Assembly: GCA_009668015.1 (NCBI GenBank) | Contig: WJYB01000004.1 | Location: 1 to 64,000 of the forward strand | Reading direction: 5' to 3' | Origin: Enterobacteriaceae bacterium RIT714 | GTDB taxonomy: Bacteria > Pseudomonadota > Gammaproteobacteria > Enterobacterales > Enterobacteriaceae | Length of the DNA stretch: 64,000 nucleotides | Shown: in pieces, positions 51,735-61,559 of the stretch | How positions within the stretch are numbered: the stretch's first letter is position 1 | Layout: every line of letters starts with the position of its first letter | Made by a program: the position numbers and the translations under genes | The notes under the pieces: generated by a model | Seen by the model: only the letters and a program-made list of their open reading frames with translations | The model's database searches: none | Told to the model about the DNA's origin: nothing

Positions 51735-52292
51735 TTATTGCGCTGCGACGGGCTTGGTTTTGGCGTTGGTTAAGTAATCAATGACGCGCTGAAGGGCTTC
51801 AGGCGGCTCCTGACGTTTTACCTGGGTGTGAATTGAATATTTGGCACGAGTATCGGTAGAGCGTGTTTGCTCAGATTTATGCGACACCTTACCGGTCATT
51901 TTGGCGGAGAATACCCCCCAGCCGACGGAGGCTTCGACCGACGCTTCCGCTTCAGTACTGCTCGCGCTGGCTTCGCTTTGGCTCACTTCAAGCTCAAAAT
52001 CGATAGTCCCTTCCTCGATACAGATGATTGGGTGGGCGATCGCGGCCAGCAGCGGAATGCTCATTTTGCGGGTAACGCTACCTTTGTTGACGCCTTGCTC
52101 ATCAACCACGGTTTCGTCGTAATCAAACTCAATAGCGACCGCTTTACCGTCCTTAATACAGACGGAGAGCAGAAAATCGGTATAAGACTTACTGGCCTGT
52201 ACCTGAGCCTTGATCATTGCCTGCAATGGCCCGCCAATCATATGTTCCAGCGGCAGAGCATTAATGACTGAACCAATAAATTGTGAATCCAT
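51735..52292 (-). CDS. DUF2589-like protein A
   Basis: A 185-residue soluble protein. The N-terminus LPLEHMIGGPLQAMIKAQVQA and the block MSIPLLAAIAHPIICIEEG, then TIDFELEVSQSE, fit the DUF2589 family. A low-complexity Ala/Ser/Glu stretch (SEASASSTEAEASVEAS) follows. It ends with EPPEALQRVIDYLTN, shared with protein B. AGGAGTTTACATT precedes the ATG. First gene of the six-gene operon; its promoter shares the gap with the divergent tyrB. Confidence 0.7.
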   Translation of the reverse strand: MDSQFIGSVINALPLEHMIGGPLQAMIKAQVQASKSYTDFLLSVCIKDGKAVAIEFDYDETVVDEQGVNKGSVTRKMSIPLLAAIAHPIICIEEGTIDFELEVSQSEASASSTEAEASVEASVGWGVFSAKMTGKVSHKSEQTRSTDTRAKYSIHTQVKRQEPPEALQRVIDYLTNAKTKPVAAQ

Positions 52293-52519
52293 AATGTAAA
52301 CTCCTAGAATCAGTGATTGCGCGGTTGCGCAGGAGTTAAATTACGGCAGTGAAGGCGGAGGCAATATTGGGCAAATGACCCGTTTGCTCAACACAAAGAA
52401 CCTATGCGATACGGGGGATGGTGAAGCGGTACAGACGATGTGATAAAAACCTCGATTTTGCGCTGTATTCCGGTTTATTGTTGAAATCCCTGCCTGTTAG
52501 ATATTCGGAGAATCATCGC

Positions 52520-53713
52520 GTGTTCCAGAAAGTTGACGCCTACGCCGGCGACCCCATCCTCTCCTTAATGGAGCGTTTCAAAGAAGATTCGCGCAGCGAT
52601 AAAGTCAATCTGAGCATTGGTCTTTATTACAATGAGGATGGCATTATTCCTCAGCTGCAGGCGGTCGCCGAGGCTGAAGCACGCCTGAATGCAGTGCCGC
52701 ACGGCGCATCGCTCTATCTGCCGATGGAAGGCCTAAACACCTATCGCAACACCATTGCGCCACTGCTGTTTGGGGCCAGTCACCCGGTATTAACGCAAAA
52801 GCGCGTGGCGACCATTCAGACGCTGGGCGGCTCGGGTGCGTTGAAAGTGGGCGCTGACTTTTTGAAAAAGTATTTCCCCGATTCTGGCGTCTGGGTGAGC
52901 GACCCAACCTGGGAAAACCATGTTGCCATTTTTGAAGGCGCGGGATTTGTTGTCGGAATCTACCCATGGTTCGACAACGAAACGAATGGTGTGCGCGTTG
53001 AAGCGCTGCTGGAAAAACTCGCCACGCTGCCGGAACGCAGCATTGTGCTGCTGCACCCGTGCTGCCATAACCCGACCGGCGCAGACCTGACAAACGCCCA
53101 GTGGGATGCGGTCATTGAAGTGCTGAAGGCGCGTAATCTGATTCCTTTCCTCGATATTGCCTATCAGGGCTTTGGCGCAGGGATGGAAGATGATGCTTAC
53201 GCCATTCGCGCGATTGCCAGCGCGGGTCTGCCTGCGCTGGTCAGCAACTCGTTCTCGAAAATCTTCTCTCTTTACGGCGAGCGTGTCGGCGGATTATCCG
53301 TGGTCTGCGAAGACGAAGAGTCCGCAGGGCGTGTATTGGGGCAGCTTAAAGCCACCGTTCGTCGCATCTATTCCAGTCCACCGGCTTTTGGCGCGCAGGT
53401 TGTGGCCACGGTTCTCGGCGATGAGCAACTGAAAGCGACCTGGCTTGCCGAAGTTGAAGCGATGCGCAAACGCATTCTGACCATGCGTCAGGCGCTGGTT
53501 AACGCCCTGAAAAGTGCGCTGCCGGAGCATAATTTTGATTATCTGCTTAAGCAGCGCGGAATGTTCAGCTACACCGGACTGAGTGCGCAGCAGGTGGATC
53601 GCCTGCGTGAAGAGTTTGGTGTCTATCTGATTGCCAGCGGTCGTATGTGCGTCGCGGGTTTGAATAGCCATAATGTACAGCGCGTGGCCCAGGCTTTTGC
53701 TGCTGTAATGTAA
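52520..53713 (+). CDS. tyrB: Aromatic amino acid aminotransferase
   Basis: PLP aminotransferase for the last step of tyrosine and phenylalanine synthesis, also active on leucine. The GTG at 52520 ([12 protein letters not shown]) gives 397 residues as in E. coli; GGAG lies upstream, and the open frame to 52418 has no good start. The PLP lysine is in [18 protein letters not shown] (about 247) and the substrate Arg near GRMCVAGLN. No clear TyrR box was recognised upstream, where the foreign operon now abuts. Confidence 0.96.
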   Translation: MFQKVDAYAGDPILSLMERFKEDSRSDKVNLSIGLYYNEDGIIPQLQAVAEAEARLNAVPHGASLYLPMEGLNTYRNTIAPLLFGASHPVLTQKRVATIQTLGGSGALKVGADFLKKYFPDSGVWVSDPTWENHVAIFEGAGFVVGIYPWFDNETNGVRVEALLEKLATLPERSIVLLHPCCHNPTGADLTNAQWDAVIEVLKARNLIPFLDIAYQGFGAGMEDDAYAIRAIASAGLPALVSNSFSKIFSLYGERVGGLSVVCEDEESAGRVLGQLKATVRRIYSSPPAFGAQVVATVLGDEQLKATWLAEVEAMRKRILTMRQALVNALKSALPEHNFDYLLKQRGMFSYTGLSAQQVDRLREEFGVYLIASGRMCVAGLNSHNVQRVAQAFAAVM

Positions 53714-54029
53714 GTGCTCACTTACGGCAACCCCCTCTCTTTGTGGGAGGAGGATGTCGCCTGAAAATATGTTGTGCTCATGACCTCTCTTTTTAACGAG
53801 AGATTTATTTTAAGGAAGAGCAATTCGACTCAGGATTGGCTCCCTTAACTTTTCTGTCATGCATTCAGCCTTTTATACCTCTCTTTCCCTCTCTGTGATA
53901 TCCCTCATTTTATTAAGGTTTATACGAAAAATTCCCTTTCCTTCACCTGGCTCAGGGGGTAAGGTCTGATAGATTTTTGACCATTTGCTCAACTCAAAAT
54001 GATAAAAAACTGAATATTCAGGGGAATAC
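53714..54029. other. tyrB-aphA gap
   Basis: About 316 bases. It starts with a partial copy of the local palindromic repeat (CCCCTCTCTTTGTGGGAGGAGG) and a weak hairpin CTCTC...GAGAG followed by ATTTATTTT (about 53783-53810), which may end tyrB. The rest is AT-rich and should hold the aphA promoter; no gene was seen. Confidence 0.45.
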
Positions 54030-54743
54030 ATGCGCAAAATCACACTGGCGCTCAGCGCCGCCTGCTTATTGTTTTCGCTTAATAGTGCAGTTGGTGCACG
54101 GGCCTCAGCGCCAACGCCGCTTTACACCGGAACCACCGCCGCCATTCTGGCTGAACAAGCCCCCATTCACTGGGTCTCCGTCGCGCAAATTGAAAACAGC
54201 CTGATGGGCCGTGCGCCAATGGCCGTGGGTTTCGACATTGACGATACCGTCCTTTTCTCCAGTCCGGGCTTCTGGCGCGGTAAAAAAACGTTCTCGCCAG
54301 AGAGCGAGGAGTATCTGAAAAACCCCGAGTTTTGGGAGAAAATGAACAACGGCTGGGATGAGTTCAGTATCCCGAAAGAGGTGGCTCGCTCACTGATTGC
54401 GATGCACGTTAAACGCGGCGACAGTATCTATTTCGTCACTGGCCGTAGCCAGACCAAAACGGAAAGCGTCACCAAAACCCTGCAGGGTGATTTCTCGATT
54501 CCTGCCGCCAATATGAATCCGGTTATTTTTGCGGGCGACAAAGAGGGGCAAAATACCAAAACCCAATGGCTGGAACAGAAAAATATCAAAATTTTCTATG
54601 GTGACTCGGATAACGACATCTCTGCCGCGCGTGATGTCGGTGCCCGCGGCATCCGCGTTCTGCGCGCCTCCAACTCAACGTATCGCCCGCTGCCGATGGC
54701 CGGATCGTTCGGTGAAGAGGTGATTGTTAATTCTGAATACTGA
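54030..54743 (+). CDS. aphA: Class B acid phosphatase
   Basis: Periplasmic Mg2+-dependent phosphatase that dephosphorylates nucleotides and other organic phosphates. The 237 residues equal E. coli AphA. The signal peptide ends near residue 25 (ARA). The catalytic motif is [15 protein letters not shown] (Asp near 69 and 71), with FVTGRS and [13 protein letters not shown] as the later HAD motifs. Confidence 0.97.
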   Translation: MRKITLALSAACLLFSLNSAVGARASAPTPLYTGTTAAILAEQAPIHWVSVAQIENSLMGRAPMAVGFDIDDTVLFSSPGFWRGKKTFSPESEEYLKNPEFWEKMNNGWDEFSIPKEVARSLIAMHVKRGDSIYFVTGRSQTKTESVTKTLQGDFSIPAANMNPVIFAGDKEGQNTKTQWLEQKNIKIFYGDSDNDISAARDVGARGIRVLRASNSTYRPLPMAGSFGEEVIVNSEY

Positions 54744-54860
54744 CATGCGATGATTTTTTGAACAAATCAGGCCTGCCCGGGTTTACCTTTTGTCGTCTTG
54801 CTGCACACTTAAAGGGGCAGGTCCTCAGGTCGCACACAATCCACTCACAGGGGAGCAAAG

Positions 54861-55214
54861 ATGACAATTTCGGAGATACTGCAGTACTGCATGAACAAAA
54901 CCGGCGCGGAACAGAGCGTTCACAGCGACTGGAAAGCCACGCAAATTAAAGTGGCGGACGTTTTGTTTGCGATGGTAAAAGAGGTGGAAGGGCGTCCCGC
55001 GGCATCGTTAAAAACCAGCCCGGAGTTAGCCGATCTGTTGCGCCAGCAGCACAGCGATGTGCGGCCAAGTCAGCATCTGAATAAAGCGCACTGGAGTACC
55101 GTTTATCTCGATGGTTCACTGCCGGATTCGCAGATTTACTATTTAGTCGATGCCTCTTATCAACAGGCGATTGAACTGCTGCCGGATGATACCCGACAGC
55201 AGCTCTCCGTCTGA
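54861..55214 (+). CDS. yjbR: MmcQ/YjbR family protein
   Basis: A 117-residue protein with a CyaY-like fold (YjbR family), possibly DNA-binding; function unknown. It matches E. coli YjbR (ILQYCMNKTGAEQSVHSDWKATQIKV, SQHLNKAHWSTVYLDGSLP). K-12 has yjbQ between aphA and yjbR; only 117 bases without yjbQ sequence are present here. It is convergent with uvrA, three bases apart. Confidence 0.94.
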   Translation: MTISEILQYCMNKTGAEQSVHSDWKATQIKVADVLFAMVKEVEGRPAASLKTSPELADLLRQQHSDVRPSQHLNKAHWSTVYLDGSLPDSQIYYLVDASYQQAIELLPDDTRQQLSV

Positions 55215-55217
55215 TGA

Positions 55218-58040
55218 TTACAGCAGAGGTTTGAGGAAGCGTGCAGTGTGCGAGGCTTCGCACTCTGCCACCGTCTCAGGCGTACCGGAGACAAGGATTT
55301 CACCGCCGCCGCTGCCGCCTTCCGGACCGAGATCCACAATCCAGTCTGCGGTTTTGATGACATCCAGATTGTGCTCAATCACCACAATGGTGTTGCCCTG
55401 ATCGCGCAACTGATGCAGCACTTCAAGCAGCTGCTGGATATCGGCAAAGTGCAGGCCGGTGGTCGGTTCGTCCAGAATATACAGCGTCTGACCCGTGCCG
55501 CGTTTCGACAGCTCACGCGCCAGCTTCACACGCTGCGCTTCACCCCCCGACAGCGTTGTCGCGGATTGCCCAAGACGAATGTAGGTCAACCCCACGTCCA
55601 TCAGCGTTTGCAGCTTACGCGCCAGCGCAGGCACGGCATCGAAGAATTCACGCGCCTCTTCAATGGTCATATCCAGCACTTCATGGATAGTCTTGCCTTT
55701 GTATTTAATCTCCAGCGTTTCGCGGTTATAGCGCTTGCCTTTGCACTGATCGCACGGCACATAGATATCCGGCAGGAAGTGCATCTCGACTTTGATCACC
55801 CCGTCACCCTGACAGGCCTCACAGCGGCCACCGCGCACGTTAAAGCTGAAACGTCCTGGCGTATACCCGCGCGAGCGTGATTCAGGAACACCGGCAAACA
55901 GTTCACGAACCGGCGTAAAGACGCCAGTATAAGTCGCCGGGTTCGAGCGCGGAGTACGGCCAATCGGGCTCTGGTCGATATCAATAACTTTATCGAAATG
56001 TTCCAGCCCCTGAATGTCACGGTAGGGCGCCGGTTCAGCAAGCGTTGCGCCGTTCAACTGGGTCTGCGCAATCGGGAACAAGGTATCGTTAATCAGCGTC
56101 GATTTACCGGAACCCGACACCCCGGTGACACAGGTGAACAGCCCGACGGGCAGCGTCAGCGTCACGTCTTTCAGGTTGTTACCGCGCGCCCCAGAAAGTT
56201 TCAGCACTTTCTCTGGATTCGCGGCCACGCGCTGTTTCGGCACCTCAATTTTGCGTTTACCGCTCATGAACTGGCCGGTCAGCGATTCCGGTACGGCCAT
56301 GATGTCATCCAGCGTCCCTTCTGCCACCACCTGGCCGCCATGCACGCCAGCACCTGGACCGATGTCGATCACGTGGTCAGCGGCGCGGATCGCGTCTTCG
56401 TCGTGCTCGACCACAATCACCGTGTTACCCAAATTACGCAGGTGGATCAGCGTACCGAGCAGGCGCTCGTTATCGCGCTGATGCAGGCCGATGGACGGCT
56501 CATCCAGCACGTACATCACGCCGACTAAGCCCGCGCCAATCTGGCTTGCCAGACGAATACGCTGCGCCTCGCCGCCGGAAAGTGTTTCCGCTGAGCGAGA
56601 AAGTGACAGATAGTTCAGGCCGACGTTCACGAGGAACTTCAGGCGATCGCCGATCTCTTTCAGCACTTTTTCGGCGATTTGCGCGCGTTGCCCGGACAGC
56701 TTCAGATTGGTGAAGAAGTCCATCGCATGACCGATGCTCATATCAGAGATGGTCGGCAGGGCGGTGTTCTCAACGAACACGTGGCGGGCCTCGCGACGCA
56801 GACGCGTACCTTCACAGGTGGTGCAGGAGCGGTTGCTGATAAACTTCGCCAGCTCCTCGCGTACTGCGCTGGATTCGGTCTCTTTGTAGCGTCGCTCCAT
56901 ATTATGCAGCACGCCTTCGAACGGGTGGCGGCGTACTGAAGTATCGCCGCGATCGTTCATGTATTTGAATTCGATATTCTCTTTACCGGAACCCGACAGC
57001 ACGACTTTATGAACATTAGGGCTTAAGCTCGCCCACGGCGCTTCAACGTCGAATTTGTAGTGCTCGGCCAGCGATTTCAACATCTGGAAATAGTAGAAAT
57101 TGCGTCGGTCCCAGCCGCGAATCGCCCCGCCCGCCAGAGAAAGCTCCGGATTTTGAATAATACGATCCGGATCGAAATACTGCTGTACGCCCAGGCCGTC
57201 GCAGGTTGGACATGCGCCTGCCGGGTTGTTGAACGAAAACAGACGCGGCTCCAGCTCGCGCATGCTGTAGCCGCAAACAGGGCAGGCAAAGTTCGCAGAA
57301 AACAGCAGTTCTTCGGCTTTTGGATCGTCCATATCGGCCACGATGGCGGAACCACCGGAGAGATCCAGTGCGGTTTCAAACGATTCGGCCAGACGCTGCG
57401 TCAGATCTTCACGCACTTTAAAGCGGTCAATGACCACTTCGATGGTGTGTTTCTTTTGCAGCTCCAGTTTTGGCGGATCGGACAGATCGCACACTTCCCC
57501 GTCAATACGGGCGCGGATGTACCCCTGGCTTGCCAGATTCTCCAGCGTTTTGGTGTGTTCGCCTTTGCGCTCTTTGATGATGGGAGCCAACAGCATCAGG
57601 CGCTTGCCTTCGGGCTGCGCCAGCACGTTATCCACCATCTGACTGACGGTTTGCGCGGCCAGCGGGACGTCGTGGTCCGGGCAGCGCGGCTCACCCACGC
57701 GCGCAAACAACAGGCGCAGGTAGTCATGAATTTCGGTAATCGTCCCGACCGTTGAACGCGGGTTGTGTGAGGTCGACTTCTGCTCAATGGAAATAGCAGG
57801 CGATAACCCTTCAATATGGTCAACGTCTGGCTTTTCCATCAGCGACAGGAACTGACGCGCATAGGCAGACAGTGATTCAACGTAACGACGCTGTCCTTCG
57901 GCATACAAGGTGTCGAAAGCCAGTGATGATTTGCCAGACCCCGAAAGCCCGGTCACGACAATCAGCTTGTCGCGAGGGATTATCAGGTTGATATTCTTGA
58001 GATTATGGGTGCGGGCGCCCCGTACTTCGATCTTATCCAT
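55218..58040 (-). CDS. uvrA: Excinuclease ABC subunit A
   Basis: Damage-recognition ATPase of nucleotide excision repair. The 940 residues equal E. coli UvrA. Two ABC modules are present: Walker [17 protein letters not shown] (31-) with signature [14 protein letters not shown], and [13 protein letters not shown] (about 640) with [14 protein letters not shown]. Zinc modules are [12 protein letters not shown]...CPTCDGLG and [14 protein letters not shown]...CDQCKGKRY. Divergent from ssb with an SOS box in the gap. Confidence 0.98.
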   Translation of the reverse strand: MDKIEVRGARTHNLKNINLIIPRDKLIVVTGLSGSGKSSLAFDTLYAEGQRRYVESLSAYARQFLSLMEKPDVDHIEGLSPAISIEQKSTSHNPRSTVGTITEIHDYLRLLFARVGEPRCPDHDVPLAAQTVSQMVDNVLAQPEGKRLMLLAPIIKERKGEHTKTLENLASQGYIRARIDGEVCDLSDPPKLELQKKHTIEVVIDRFKVREDLTQRLAESFETALDLSGGSAIVADMDDPKAEELLFSANFACPVCGYSMRELEPRLFSFNNPAGACPTCDGLGVQQYFDPDRIIQNPELSLAGGAIRGWDRRNFYYFQMLKSLAEHYKFDVEAPWASLSPNVHKVVLSGSGKENIEFKYMNDRGDTSVRRHPFEGVLHNMERRYKETESSAVREELAKFISNRSCTTCEGTRLRREARHVFVENTALPTISDMSIGHAMDFFTNLKLSGQRAQIAEKVLKEIGDRLKFLVNVGLNYLSLSRSAETLSGGEAQRIRLASQIGAGLVGVMYVLDEPSIGLHQRDNERLLGTLIHLRNLGNTVIVVEHDEDAIRAADHVIDIGPGAGVHGGQVVAEGTLDDIMAVPESLTGQFMSGKRKIEVPKQRVAANPEKVLKLSGARGNNLKDVTLTLPVGLFTCVTGVSGSGKSTLINDTLFPIAQTQLNGATLAEPAPYRDIQGLEHFDKVIDIDQSPIGRTPRSNPATYTGVFTPVRELFAGVPESRSRGYTPGRFSFNVRGGRCEACQGDGVIKVEMHFLPDIYVPCDQCKGKRYNRETLEIKYKGKTIHEVLDMTIEEAREFFDAVPALARKLQTLMDVGLTYIRLGQSATTLSGGEAQRVKLARELSKRGTGQTLYILDEPTTGLHFADIQQLLEVLHQLRDQGNTIVVIEHNLDVIKTADWIVDLGPEGGSGGGEILVSGTPETVAECEASHTARFLKPLL

Positions 58041-58122
58041 TCACCTTTCCCGGTAGAGACTCGGATGCCTGGTTTGTTTGAAGGACAAACGGCAGAAACG
58101 GCTAATTATGACACAATTCGAC

Positions 58123-58138
58123 CTGTTTGAATATACAG
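58123..58138. promoter_or_regulatory. LexA box between uvrA and ssb
   Basis: CTGTTTGAATATACAG fits CTG-N10-CAG. It lies 83 bases before uvrA and 149 before ssb, as in E. coli where uvrA is strongly and ssb weakly SOS-induced. Confidence 0.95.
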
Positions 58139-58286
58139 TATTGGAATGCAAATTCTGATTTAGTGTGCAACAATGTTTAGTTCGGGAGAGTTCTGTGGAA
58201 TCCGCGTCGCAGCTATCAAAATGCCACGTGGAAATGGTACACTCGCGCGTTTACACTATTAAGAAACGTATTCAGGAGACACGATC

Positions 58287-58814
58287 ATGGCCAGCAGAGG
58301 CGTAAACAAGGTGATTCTCGTCGGTAATCTGGGCCAGGACCCGGAAGTACGCTACATGCCGAGTGGTGGCGCAGTTGCCAACATTACGCTGGCTACTTCC
58401 GAATCCTGGCGTGATAAAGCGACCGGTGAGATGAAAGAGCAGACTGAATGGCACCGCGTTGTGCTGTTCGGCAAACTGGCGGAAGTGGCCGGTGAGTATC
58501 TGCGTAAAGGTTCTCAGGTGTATATCGAAGGTCAGCTTCGTACCCGTAAATGGACCGACCAGGCCGGTGCAGAAAAATACACCACGGAAGTGGTGGTAAA
58601 CGTCGGCGGCACCATGCAAATGCTGGGTGGCCGTCAGGGCGGTGGTGCTCCGGCAGGTGGCGGTCAGCAGCAGCAGGGTAGCTGGGGTCAGCCTCAGCAG
58701 CCTCAGGGCGGCAACCAGTTCAGCGGCGGCGCGCAGTCTCGTCCGCAGCAACAGTCCGCTCCGGCACCGTCTAACGAACCGCCAATGGATTTCGACGACG
58801 ATATCCCGTTCTAA
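58287..58814 (+). CDS. ssb: Single-stranded DNA-binding protein
   Basis: Binds single-stranded DNA in replication, repair and recombination. The 175 residues compare with 178 in E. coli. The OB fold covers about 1-112; a Gly/Gln-rich linker (about 115-165) leads to the acidic tip MDFDDDIPF, which recruits partner proteins. The linker differs from E. coli by small repeats. CAGGAGACACG before the ATG is a good binding site. Confidence 0.98.
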   Translation: MASRGVNKVILVGNLGQDPEVRYMPSGGAVANITLATSESWRDKATGEMKEQTEWHRVVLFGKLAEVAGEYLRKGSQVYIEGQLRTRKWTDQAGAEKYTTEVVVNVGGTMQMLGGRQGGGAPAGGGQQQQGSWGQPQQPQGGNQFSGGAQSRPQQQSAPAPSNEPPMDFDDDIPF

Positions 58815-58884
58815 TCTGATCGGTGAGCTGTTACGTTCTGTTTGAATGAAAGCTTACATAAATTAACGGGTTAGATAGATATGG

Positions 58885-58920
58885 CCCTCTTTTATCTGAA
58901 AGGATAGAAGAGGGTTTTTT
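58885..58920 (+). terminator. Terminator of ssb
   Basis: CCCTCTTTTATC and GATAGAAGAGGG pair around a short loop, with TTTTTT directly after. Confidence 0.88.
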
Positions 58921-58992
58921 ATTGTCCGCAAAATACTCACGGATCCAGAAGTGCAAAAAGTCAGATGCGCCTGTTTCTGCCCGGAGTTGCAA

Positions 58993-59016
58993 TAAAAAAG
59001 CCTCCGCAAGGAGGCT
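58993..59016 (-). terminator. Terminator of yjcB
   Basis: On the minus strand GCCTCC, TTGC loop and GGAGGC followed by TTTTTT, 26 bases after yjcB. Confidence 0.85.
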
Positions 59017-59041
59017 CGTCATTCGCCGGCAGAGGCGACAA

Positions 59042-59323
59042 TCAGGTCATGACCACCGGCCAGTCTGGCGGGGTGTGGCTCATGGCTTCGATCATCACCA
59101 CTTTCATGTTGCTCCAGATGGTCGCCACGTCCACCATCGTGATGCCCAGCAGCCCCGTGGCGAACCAGCATGCGGCACCCAGCCCCAGGCAGGTGCTAAT
59201 CACAGCCAGGCCAGCGTAGTCAGATTTACGAAATTGAATGTTCAGCGTGCTGGCTAAAAACATCAGAACCGCACTAAACAACGGCCAGCGCAGAAGAACC
59301 ATGCTGGTTGTAATGGTCGCCAT
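59042..59323 (-). CDS. yjcB: Putative inner-membrane protein YjcB
   Basis: A 93-residue membrane protein of unknown function, like E. coli YjcB (MATITTSMVLLRWPLFSAVL). Hydrophobic stretches lie at about 5-27, 39-58 and 60-76; the C-terminus TPPDWPVVMT is polar. The ATG at 59323 is chosen by alignment; an upstream in-frame ATG at 59338 would add five residues. A near-perfect CRP site lies 62-77 bases upstream. Confidence 0.88.
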   Translation of the reverse strand: MATITTSMVLLRWPLFSAVLMFLASTLNIQFRKSDYAGLAVISTCLGLGAACWFATGLLGITMVDVATIWSNMKVVMIEAMSHTPPDWPVVMT

Positions 59324-59384
59324 AAAACCCATCCTCAAAAGCAGACGAACTACAATGAAACAGCGTTTCGCGTTACAAATTATG

Positions 59385-59400
59385 TGTGAACTATATCACA
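59385..59400. promoter_or_regulatory. CRP-type site upstream of yjcB
   Basis: TGTGAACTATATCACA fits TGTGA-N6-TCACA exactly. It is 62 bases from the yjcB start and more than 400 from the GGDEF gene. Confidence 0.75.
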
Positions 59401-59817
59401 TTTGTTCTTTTATTCACCAGTACTGTTGCCGGGATAATGTGCGCTTTTTAACCTTTTGAAAGAAAGAAAATTGGAATGCAAAATATATCTTTGCAGGCTA
59501 AGGGAAGGTTTATTCTTTTCTTTATAAGGAATTCATTGAGATAGGAAATTCATTACAGATGGCAGGCGGTTGTACAATATTTACAGTATGAATACTATGG
59601 CTTATGCTTGAACGGACAATTAAATATACGCTCAGTTAATAACTCAGATTACTGATTTTATTATTTATTTTTTTCTTCTGTCACTTATTTTGCACACACG
59701 CATTCTCTTTTTTTACATATTTATGCGGTTCCCCTCTGCCGCCTTTGGATCACTTTTTCCGAATTCTGAGTTATTCGTTGCGCCCGTTTTTTTATCATTC
59801 AACGACCTGCGAATAAA
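59401..59817. other. AT-rich gap before the GGDEF gene
   Basis: About 417 bases, strongly AT-rich, with T-runs near 59660-59680 and 59710. The lower GC than flanking genes is typical of H-NS-silenced promoters. No gene, repeat or defined operator was seen. Confidence 0.45.
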
Positions 59818-61221
59818 ATGATGAAAGAAACATGCCGTGAAATTATTGATGACAGCATGCTGGCTCTGCATGCTTTAGCAAAACTGATGCCGCGGTTAAC
59901 CTCCCAGTGCTCGTTATCGGAGATGCTGGAAACCATCAACCGCACGCTGGGTTCTACGCTGGCCTGGATTAGCGTGGATGACGACAGGGGATATCCACGC
60001 GTCGTGTGCGCCGGAGAGGTGACGTGCCACGCCTTTGACGTGACGGATTTTCTGGCCAGTACTCTGCTGCAACGCCATCATCGCTCATGGCGCGCTATTT
60101 ACTGGAAAGAAAATGTCGGCAAATCGCTATTCACTGCCCAACATCCCGGATATGGACAATTACAAAGCGGGGTTTTATGCAAACTCTCTTCCCACGACGG
60201 GAGTTGTAACGGCTATTTCTTTCTGGCGTTTACCCGGCGATTGCAGGCGTTGCCCGTGCTGAAAAATATCGTCGCGGTGCTGGTCGAAAAACTCAAAGAG
60301 TATTTTGCCGAAATGGTCTCCCGTGAGCGAACGGCAAAAGAGATGCAGCGAGTGGTCACACAATATAAGACTTTATTTGAACGCGCCCCGGTACTGATGA
60401 CCTCTTTTGATAAAGGGAATCGTTGCGTGCTCTGGAATGTGGAGTGCGAAAAAGTTTTCGGCTGGAGTATGGCGGAAATTAATGCCCATGCCGATCCGCT
60501 GGCGGTATTTTATCCCGACCCGGAAGAGCGACGGCGGATCCGTGGCTCGTTTAATGTCTCGCCGAAAGATATGTACGAGTGGCATCCTCTGCGAAAAGAT
60601 GGCGCACAGCTCACGATCCTGTGGTCGAACATTCCGCTCCCGGATAACTCGATTCTGAACATTGGGCTGGATATCACCGAACGGAAAAAAGTCGAACAAG
60701 AGCTGGCGCTGAAGGCCACGACTGACGATCTCACCGGATGCCTCAACCGCTCTGCCATTTTGCAGCAGATCCAGACCGCTATGGCAGAGACCCAACGGCC
60801 AGATGCGGGCAACCGTTTTTGCGTGCTGATGTTTGACCTGGATTACTTTAAGCAAATTAACGATGAGTGGGGACATCAGGTCGGAGATTCTGCGCTGGTG
60901 CATTTTTGCGATCGTCTGCGCGAGATAAGCCCCGAGCATTCGGCTCTGGGCCGGGTGGGCGGTGAGGAGTTTCTGCTGCTGATGTCGCAGGCGGATAGTG
61001 AAGCGGCGGTGGTCCTTTCCGCCAGGTTGCGCACCGCACTTATGGAAAGGCCGATGCAGATGGGGGATAAATCGCTGACGCTCTCCTTCAGTGCCGGGGT
61101 GGTTGAGGTGTGTTGCGAGCAGAATGACAGCTCAGCGCTGCTCACTCGCGCCGATAAAGCCTTATATGATGCCAAACGTAGCGGAAGAGGGAAAACGGTG
61201 GTGTCTCGCGATTATCTATAA
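59818..61221 (+). CDS. PAS-containing diguanylate cyclase
   Basis: Predicted to make cyclic di-GMP from GTP. The 467 residues comprise a GAF-like N-terminal region (about 20-165), a linker helix, a PAS domain (about 185-295, YKTLFERAPVLMTSFDKGNRC and GLDITERKKVEQ) and a GGDEF domain (about 300-465). The active site is GGEEF at 381-385, with FDLDYFKQINDEWGHQVGD. No RxxD inhibitory site precedes it (the residues are PEHSALGRV). No membrane segment is seen, so it is probably cytoplasmic. K-12 has no such gene between yjcB and pdeC. The PAS ligand is unknown. Confidence 0.85.
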   Translation: MMKETCREIIDDSMLALHALAKLMPRLTSQCSLSEMLETINRTLGSTLAWISVDDDRGYPRVVCAGEVTCHAFDVTDFLASTLLQRHHRSWRAIYWKENVGKSLFTAQHPGYGQLQSGVLCKLSSHDGSCNGYFFLAFTRRLQALPVLKNIVAVLVEKLKEYFAEMVSRERTAKEMQRVVTQYKTLFERAPVLMTSFDKGNRCVLWNVECEKVFGWSMAEINAHADPLAVFYPDPEERRRIRGSFNVSPKDMYEWHPLRKDGAQLTILWSNIPLPDNSILNIGLDITERKKVEQELALKATTDDLTGCLNRSAILQQIQTAMAETQRPDAGNRFCVLMFDLDYFKQINDEWGHQVGDSALVHFCDRLREISPEHSALGRVGGEEFLLLMSQADSEAAVVLSARLRTALMERPMQMGDKSLTLSFSAGVVEVCCEQNDSSALLTRADKALYDAKRSGRGKTVVSRDYL

Positions 61222-61559
61222 ATCATCTGCGGGAACGCCGACTGGCAAATAGGCAGAAATTTCATGATGATGTTGTGCTTTTTTCATGCTGTCATGAGTT
61301 TGGCTTAATCTATGATTCTCTGTTGTGTTATCTTAAAACGCCTGGTTAAGACTGGATAATTATTTTCCTTAATTAAAACGGAACGCATTCTTTTAGTTTG
61401 GCTTACGGGAAAATAATATCGGCATAACCAAATAACAGGTTTTTGATGATAAAAGTCAGTTGCTAACTTCGCATGATTCATGCAACGTAATCACCTGTTT
61501 ATCAAAGCATCCGGCCTTCATTACTACAGGCACACAAAATGCAGGGATATGAGGCGGAA
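61222..61559. other. Gap before pdeC
   Basis: About 338 AT-rich bases. No terminator after the cyclase gene and no clear operator was recognised; it presumably holds the pdeC promoter. Confidence 0.4.

Noticed and set aside
47142-52400. Attachment-site repeats bounding the alr-tyrB segment
   Set aside because: The left hairpin after alr was compared by eye with the right side near 52300-52420; no direct repeat, tRNA or integrase gene was seen, so a mobile-element boundary cannot be claimed.
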